A stretch of DNA of 64,000 nt from assembly GCA_015345905.1 (NCBI GenBank), contig JADDTR010000025.1, positions 62,001-126,000 of the forward strand. Reading direction: 5' to 3'. Of this stretch, positions 58,233 through 64,000 are shown in pieces. The translations under genes were made by a program, and so were the position numbers. The DNA is from Aotearoamyces nothofagi (taxonomy: Eukaryota; Ascomycota; Leotiomycetes; Leotiales; Tympanidaceae). The stretch's first letter is position 1. Every line of letters begins with the position of its first letter. The notes beneath the pieces were generated by a model. It saw only the letters and a program-made list of their open reading frames with translations, did no database searches and was not told the DNA's origin.

Positions 58233-58752
58233 TGCATCCCTTCGAGCCCTTATCGCTAGCGGTCGGCAGTTGGCGTGTCCAACGAGACGCTGTAATGGCC
58301 GCGATCAGCAGTCTGTGTGGCCGCCCGCTACCTGCACACGACGCTGCCGATACCCTCACCGCCTCCAACCCCGTCCCTAGGATAGTGGGATGCGGAGACT
58401 TCCCAGGCTCCCCTCCTGGCCGTTACCCCAGTTCTTGCTCCGGGTCGAGACAAACGCACCAGATGCCGCAGTACTGCCACCAGTCTGCTGGAGTATAGAT
58501 TTCTCCAATTTCATCGGGATTACCATGTCAGGTTAGTACAGTATCAGTGCCCTCCGGGTTGGGCGGTATCTCTCGGTTTCTTCTACAGCGTGGAGGACCC
58601 CGCAACTGCCAATTCCCTATATCAAGACCGAGCCGCACGTTTTGTAAGTTCTGCTTTACATTTCCTTGAACTTCTACTCTTCTGCAGCACCATCTTTAGC
58701 TGCCCGTCTCTTTTAATTTTCCAGAAAGTGTGACGACTTTTCTATCTTCACA

Positions 58753-60431
58753 ATGGCGGGCGAAGACACAGAACTCTCAACGGTGCATGCCACTGCGCCT
58801 AGAGACGACGATAAAGATTTGGAGATGCTGGAATCTCACGTCGAAACTGATCTCAAGGCCAAAGACAACTTCCAGCCACCGGCTCTGGTGCAGCTGATGA
58901 GCGCTGAACAACGAGCCGTCGCCGAAAAGGCTTTGGTTAGGAAGATTGATTTCCGCTTGATGCCAATCATCATCCTTATGTATATCATGAATTATTTGGA
59001 CCGAAACAACATCGCTGCTGCAAAGCTTGCTGGCTTAGAAACCGATTTAAACCTGTCCAGTGTGCAGTATAGTGTAAGTCTCAATGCCAGAGAAATTATC
59101 CCTTCCATTCAAGAGTACAAGCTGACTCTGGTCTGTAGACTGCGGTGTCGATTTTGTTTGTCGGATACATCCTGATGCAAGTTCCTTCAAACGTATACCT
59201 GAACAAGATCGGTAAACCAGCAATATACCTGCCATGCTGTATGGTTGTATGGGGGATCATCTCTACTTGTACAGCTGCTTGCACTACTTATGGTGGACTA
59301 GTCGCATGCCGATTCATGCTTGGATTTGTTGAGGCTGTATACTTTGTAAGTCATAAAGAGCTTTAAAGGTGTGTACAAGAGCTGACATTCGTGAAGCCTG
59401 GATGTCTTTACTACCTATCATGTTGGTATACAAGAAAAGAATTGGGTCTACGATATGCTTTACTTTACTCTGGGTCTCTCATCAGTGGTGCCTTCTCAGG
59501 CCTCATCTGTGCAGGTATTACCGGCGGCATGGATGGGCTGCATGGCCTCCGCGCCTGGAGATGGCTTTTTATCGTCGAAGGTTCGATCACCATTGGGATC
59601 GCAGCGATGTCGTACTTCATCCTGCCAAACTTCCCACGAACGACAAAGTGGTTGACGGAAGGCCAAGTTCAACTCGCGACCTGGCGTCTCGCAGAGGACA
59701 TTGGAGAGGATGATTGGATCGATACCCAGCATCAGACATTCTTCCACGGCATGAAGCTCGCGTTCACAGACATAAAGACTTATGTCCTCATGGTCTTACT
59801 CTTCTGCGTTGTTTCTTCCGCGTCTGTAACGAACTTCTTCCCCAGCGTCGTCGAGACTCTCGGCTACGGCAAAATCATCACCCTCCTCCTCACTGCTCCT
59901 CCCTATGTCCTGTGCTGCTTCACCTCCATGGCCAACGCCTGGCACGCCGATCGCACCGGTGAGCGATACTTCCACGTCACTATCCCTCTGTACGCCACCA
60001 TGCTGTCCTTCATCATCGCCGTCTCAACTACCAACACTGGTGCTCGCTACTTCGCCATGATGATCATGGTGCCCACATTCTACCCCTCTTACGTCGTCAT
60101 CTTGGCCTGGATATCAAACACCCTTCCCCGACCTCCGGCGAAGCGCGCTGCTGCACTTGCAGGCATTAATGCCGTCAGCAACACGGGCAATATCTGGACC
60201 GCCTACATGTATCCCACAGATGCGGCACCGCGCTATGTGGTCGCCATGGCTGTCAACACCGCCGCAGCCTTCGTTGCGATTCTGGCAGCCACGGTATTGA
60301 GATTTATGCTGGTTAGACTCAACAATAAGCTCGATCAGGGAATGGAAGTCCAGGGTGTTCAGGGTGGAGAGGTGGATGCCAATGGCATCCCGGTCGAGGG
60401 AGGCAGACGCGGATTTAGATTCAAGGTGTAG
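58753..60431 (+). CDS. MFS transporter, anion:cation symporter (Dal5/Tna1-like) family
   Basis: Three exons (58753-59073, 59139-59345, 59397-60431) give 520 residues; introns are 65 and 51 bp. After a hydrophilic N-terminus comes the family mark RLMPIIILMYIMNYLDRNNI, with AKLAGLETDL leading to TM2. TM3-TM6 (GYILMQVPSNVYLNKIGKP, GFVEAVYFPGCLYYLSCWY) follow, then a central loop with RTTKWLTEGQ, and TM7-TM12. The TM pattern agrees with 12 helices. Relatives carry allantoate, nicotinate, biotin or other small anions; the substrate here is not known. It faces the Zn2Cys6 gene tail to tail. Confidence 0.92.
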
Positions 60432-61033
60432 AATCATTACATGCAAGACGCCGTGCTATCCTTATCACTATATAGGATCAACAATGATCTATCACTCTAC
60501 TACATAAATTTTCTCAGTGCAGCTCCTACGTAAGATGTGATACGCGCAGAGGAGTATTATAAGTGCCTTCAACGCCGACTCGCACGCCATACTCTTAACC
60601 AATAGCTTTGGAGCTGTCCTCATTCCCCAATAAAATCCAACTTCTCGTATGATGTACGGAAGGCGGAAGATACAAGTCACAGGACACTCTAAACCCCCAA
60701 TTCGCTATTGCAAATGAGAAATACTTGCTAGTAATCGGCAAGAGCCTTGCGGTCATATATACCTTACCAATCGAGGGGACGAAATGCGAAAACAAGTTAA
60801 AGATTCCGCTAGGTATCGGTGAGATGCTTATATTTAATCGACGTCTGGTTCCGAGTTTCTTGTCACCTTGGGGGCCTCCATTATGTATGAGGGGTGCGAA
60901 TATCTCATCTCCCAGTGTCGATCGTCGGCCATGTATAGTAAGTACAGTATCTGTCCTTGTAGAATGCCTATTCGACGCACGTTTGCCAATATCGGCATAA
61001 TACAGCAATCTGATACCTTCCACATCTCCGTTA
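60432..61033. other. Convergent intergenic, MFS / Zn2Cys6 gene
   Basis: 600 bp with two 3' ends; frames there are short and have no homology I recognise. Confidence 0.55.
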
Positions 61034-62543
61034 TCATGGAACAACATACATCAGGCCCGTCTGCTCCAGCTTCTGCTTGATATGAGCAATGTTATCGAGC
61101 AAGCCCATGCCCCTAGTCTTAACAGCCCTACACGTCGCCTCAACAATATCGACATCCCGAGCCTCCGTGCGTTCCTCGTCTGCACACGAGATGTCCCCAT
61201 CGCCACCCCGCGTCGAGGCCTGCATCTCACGACCCAATGCGTCGGTTTGGTCCCGGAGCCGGCTAAGGAGCTGAGCGACGAGCGCGAACTGTATCGGGAT
61301 GACAACCGATTCCGGAGGCGCGAATGTGCCGACTTGCATCTTGGGGACGTGCTTGGGTACGGGACCGGGACCGCCTGGGAGGAGGGCGTTGTTGAAGCAT
61401 ACTTGCGACTGGTGGAATATGTTTTCGTAGACTTCGATGAGCCGGAGGTGGCAGGAGAGGAGAAGGAGTATTGAGGGATCATCGAGCGCAAGGTCGTTGT
61501 TTAGAACAGGGTGTTTTTGGGAAATACTGTGTGAATCCGTGCTCTCACCTGACTCAGAGAGACAGGAATTCGGTTGACTGGAGGCTATATTTGGGCGTGA
61601 TAGAGGCTTACGTCTGAGGAGGTTTTTGATAAAAAGCGGGTATAAGTCGATTAGTGTCTGGGTAATGCGTAAAGTCTGGTCCAGGGAATACTCCTTGTCA
61701 AATGCTTCTATGGATGGAGCAGGATCTCTTGACGCAGTATTGCTCGAATTTCCTTCGTTGGAGGTTGTATTATCGCTTGGTGGCTTACCATTTTGTGGTG
61801 GGATTGTTGGAGAAGTGGGTGCGGATAGAGCTTGTGATACGAGTGGGAGGGATGCTGCATGTTCATACAATTTCACAGATAGTTCTGAGAGCTGCTGAAG
61901 ACAAAGGGTTGCTGGATTTTGTGAAGACTTCCCTGCTGATGTAGCCGGCTGTTGAATAGTATGGCTGTTTAATGCTGCCTGGGACCGAGAGATTCCCACA
62001 TCAGATGCAAAGCCTTGATTGGTATTGGAATGAGAACCATTGGTATTGGATGCTATATCCTGCAACACGTTACCTTGGCTTTGCGTATCTCGGCTGTTGA
62101 AATTGAAGATATCCAGGCCATCAGGACTGTCAAAAGAGGAATGCATCGGGAAAGAATCTGAATCCCAATCTATGGCCATAATATCAAAGCCCTGCTGATG
62201 GTTATGGGAGAACTCATTTCCAGGTTCAGTCCCTACACCTCGTCAAACCAAAACCTTGAAACTAGACCTCCGCGAACTTACCATCAGGCACGTGACCAAA
62301 CTGAGAAATTGGCAATCTGTCATGTAGATTCCCAAAAGTAGTACTTCCATTCAAATACAGCGCTTCTTCGGTCATATCTCCGTCCAGGTTTACCTGAGAA
62401 CCACGCAACGACGTGCTGAAAACACATGAGACACGGGCCTTGAAGCATCGAGCACAGGTCTCGCCTCCCGGCCGCTTGATACACCGCAGCTTTTGGGAAT
62501 GACACCGATCGCAAGCAGAGCGTTTTCGAGGCTGACCGGACAT
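61034..62543 (-). CDS. Zn2Cys6 transcription factor
   Basis: Two exons (62543-62282, 62232-61034) with a 49-bp intron give 486 residues. The N-terminal binuclear zinc cluster has all six cysteines (11, 14, 21, 30, 33, 40) with spacing 2-6-8-2-6 and the basic signature RKRSACDRCHSQKLRC. The middle is Asn/Ser/Gln-rich. The C-terminal half has long helical segments (LLLLSCHLRLIEVYENIFHQ, PIQFALVAQLLSRLRDQTDA), as in AflR-type regulators. It lacks a clear fungal-specific TF domain (PF04082). An alternative acceptor 8 bp upstream would not keep the frame, so TGTAG is preferred. The target genes are unknown. Confidence 0.9.
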
Positions 62544-62971
62544 GATGGCATCGAGTATATTTTCTGTACTGGGGCTTCAGGAACGGCTTCGTGCTCCTGA
62601 CATGGCGTTGGAGATGAAACTAGGCTGCTGTCTTGCGTCTTTCCATCCCTCATATACAAGGCACGCACGATTCTACAGCTGTGACCCAAGCAAGGCCGAG
62701 GGTCTGCTAGCAGAATTTGACAAGATGTCCACTTCGATACTCTTTATGCGATCCTATAAGTGTACCTGCCGTTCAGACAAGCCCTCTTTTGTAACCAAAG
62801 TAGGCAAAACTGGAACTACAACCCAGTGAAGTCCAATCCTTATCAAATCTCCACGTGCTCGTGCGCAACCTCACAAATTCGGCAACCTCCGTCTCCACAG
62901 CACCAAACTCTCATCATCCAAATACGTTTCCAGCGGCAGTGAACCTCACAACGCCCCCATCGCACCGCACA
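62544..62971. promoter_or_regulatory. Shared promoter of the Zn2Cys6 and DUF1770 genes
   Basis: 428 bp between two divergent starts. The right part is pyrimidine-rich, as is common at fungal transcription starts. No specific site is assigned. Confidence 0.45.
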
Positions 62972-63652
62972 ATGTCCTCCTCGATCGCTCTCCAGCTCGG
63001 CGAGACGCTTCAGACCGCATCGATCAACCCACACCCCTCCGTCGCCCACGACGTCAACCCCTCGACCTCTGCGTCGAAGAAAATCCCCGTCACAGTCTCC
63101 CACCACACCTCTGGCGGAGACGAGGCCGACGATTTCGAAGACGTCGGTTCTGACGAGGAGGAGGATGACGGCGAGATTCCATATGACGTGATCCGTCCGG
63201 TTCCTAGGAAACCAACATTGCCACCGCTGCCGGATTTGAGATTCGAGCAGAGCTATCTGCGTAGTATTTCGCGTGCTGAGTCGGGGTGGAGAGTTGCGTA
63301 TATCACTGTGAAGGATCAGGTATGCTCTCCCCATCTCCAACGAGCCTCCCCAATCCCAATTCGTGTCTTTTACCCTTCCACCATGTCTCCGGTCTGACGA
63401 TTCCTTAAGGTCTTCTTCCCTCTTCTCCAGGGCACGCTCTGGGCTCTCGCTCTCCACGGCTGGCGGTTCTGGAACCGCAGCGCGCAATTAAGCGGCTCGA
63501 GTGTGGGCGCAAGAGTCCGTAGATGGTGGTGGAGGACGAACAATTGGGGGATTGAGGTCAAGGACAAGGTGAAGGTGAAGCTGGCCAGCGAAAAGTTTGC
63601 GGAAAATCTGAGCGATTATTATCAGTACGAACAGGGTTCTGGCCTGGATTAG
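62972..63652 (+). CDS. DUF1770 fungal protein
   Basis: Two exons (62972-63319, 63431-63652) with a 111-bp intron give 189 residues. The N-terminal part is Ser/Thr-rich with an acidic run (DEADDFEDVGSDEEEDDGEI). The conserved part reads PYDVIRPVPRKPTLPPLPDLRFEQSYLRSI then, across the splice, WRVAYITVKDQ|GTLWALALHGWRFWN, with an aromatic stretch RRWWWRTNNWGI. This is the arrangement of the fungal DUF1770 family, whose role is unknown. The hydrophobic segment at the splice could touch a membrane. The start is the first ATG in frame. Confidence 0.85.
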
Positions 63653-64000
63653 GTCTGCATTTTTACGATCATGAAGCTGAGAGAGAACAGGGCGTTTTGG
63701 AAGGGCACGGAATTTGCATATACAGATGGAGTTTGAGAGATTTTATGAGGGCGTTGGAGGGTTGGACCTTGACAAAGCAGCCTCAACAGTGAGAATTCCA
63801 TAAATCCGTTGAGATTCACATCGAATGCACGTGCGACCAATGGCTTTTGCTTTGAGCGAACGTTTTGTGACTATCAAACATTGAATTCCAATTACTTGAG
63901 ACAGTTACAGGTCCCGACGATCGGAATAAAACTACGAACCAAACATTAAAGCAGACATCCTTTGGACTCCCTAACCGGCAACCAATTCCTAGCCCAAAGA
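63653..64000. other. Downstream of the DUF1770 gene
   Basis: About 350 bp to the window end, likely a 3' UTR and spacer; no gene recognised. Confidence 0.55.

Larger units (their letters stand above)
55173..58752. other. Gene-poor tract between the wall protein and the MFS gene
   Basis: About 3.6 kb. The left end is the wall-protein promoter. From 57.25 to 57.85 kb the DNA is strongly AT-rich. Two short tandem repeats (55911-55938 and 58201-58232) are listed separately. The only coding-like piece is the 57847-58167 frame. Otherwise I see nothing. Confidence 0.5.

Noticed and set aside
58753-62543. MFS transporter plus Zn2Cys6 factor as a metabolite gene cluster
   Set aside because: No biosynthetic enzyme lies beside them, and the flanking genes are a wall-type protein and a DUF1770 protein. 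Neighbourhood alone is weak evidence.
62843-63487. 214-codon minus-strand frame
   Set aside because: It is antisense to the DUF1770 gene, whose motifs and intron are clear.
1-64000. tRNA genes, rRNA, CRISPR arrays, LTR or other retroelements
   Set aside because: I looked for B-box-like GGTTCRANYCC words, regularly spaced repeats, long direct terminal repeats and reverse-transcriptase motifs, and saw none that hold up by eye.

Overview
The window is nuclear DNA from a filamentous ascomycete (Pezizomycotina). The genes are split by short introns, mostly 47-111 bp, with GT...AG ends and CTRAC-like branch points. Recognisable products are typical of that group: a Bni4/BniA scaffold, vacuolar carboxypeptidase Y, a GT90 glycosyltransferase, Zn2Cys6 and DUF1770 proteins, and two 2EXR-like proteins. 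The 2EXR-like genes and the carboxypeptidase leader make me lean towards Leotiomycetes, but that is only an impression. All gene models below were spliced by eye from reading frames, splice sites and family knowledge; no transcript or database evidence was available.

Layout. 0-9.8 kb: bniA (-), a 4.6-kb gene-free tract, then SWC5 (+). 9.8-16.8 kb: a 1,700-residue Yta7/ATAD2-type AAA-bromodomain gene (+), convergent with an SDR oxidoreductase (-). 17.0-18.0 kb: a non-autonomous DNA transposon relic with about 90-100 bp inverted ends and a TA duplication. 18.3-24.8 kb: a 2EXR-like gene (-), carboxypeptidase Y (-), SDO1/SBDS (+) and RPS18 (-). 24.8-30.4 kb: a gene-poor tract whose right half is GC-rich and full of short tandem repeats, leading into the cAMP phosphodiesterase PDE2 (+). 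34-39 kb: a basic hypothetical gene (-), a decayed GT25-like glycosyltransferase (-), and a second 2EXR-like gene (+) with the same intron position as the first. 40.8-49.3 kb: GT90 (-), RPS22 (-), RPS12 (+), PIN4 parvulin (-), cysteine dioxygenase (+) and an SRA-YDG domain protein (+). 49.5-55.2 kb: PUS7 (+) and a secreted wall-type protein with an internal duplication (-). 58.7-63.7 kb: an ACS-type MFS transporter (+), a Zn2Cys6 regulator (-) and a DUF1770 protein (+).

Most genes are housekeeping. They cover translation (RPS18, RPS22, RPS12, SDO1, PUS7), chromatin (SWC5, YTA7, perhaps the SRA-YDG protein), cell wall and polarity (bniA, GT90, wall protein), vacuolar proteolysis, cAMP signalling and cysteine catabolism. 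Several are arranged head to head on short shared promoters: CPY/SDO1, RPS22/RPS12, PIN4/CDO and TF/DUF1770. I see no secondary-metabolite cluster, no CRISPR, no tRNA or rRNA gene and no retroelement.

The observations most worth following are: a receiver-like N-terminal domain on the cAMP phosphodiesterase, giving a layout like Dictyostelium RegA; the SRA-YDG gene; the GT25 pseudogene; the unusually long RPS22 intron as a possible snoRNA host; and the TIR transposon relic.
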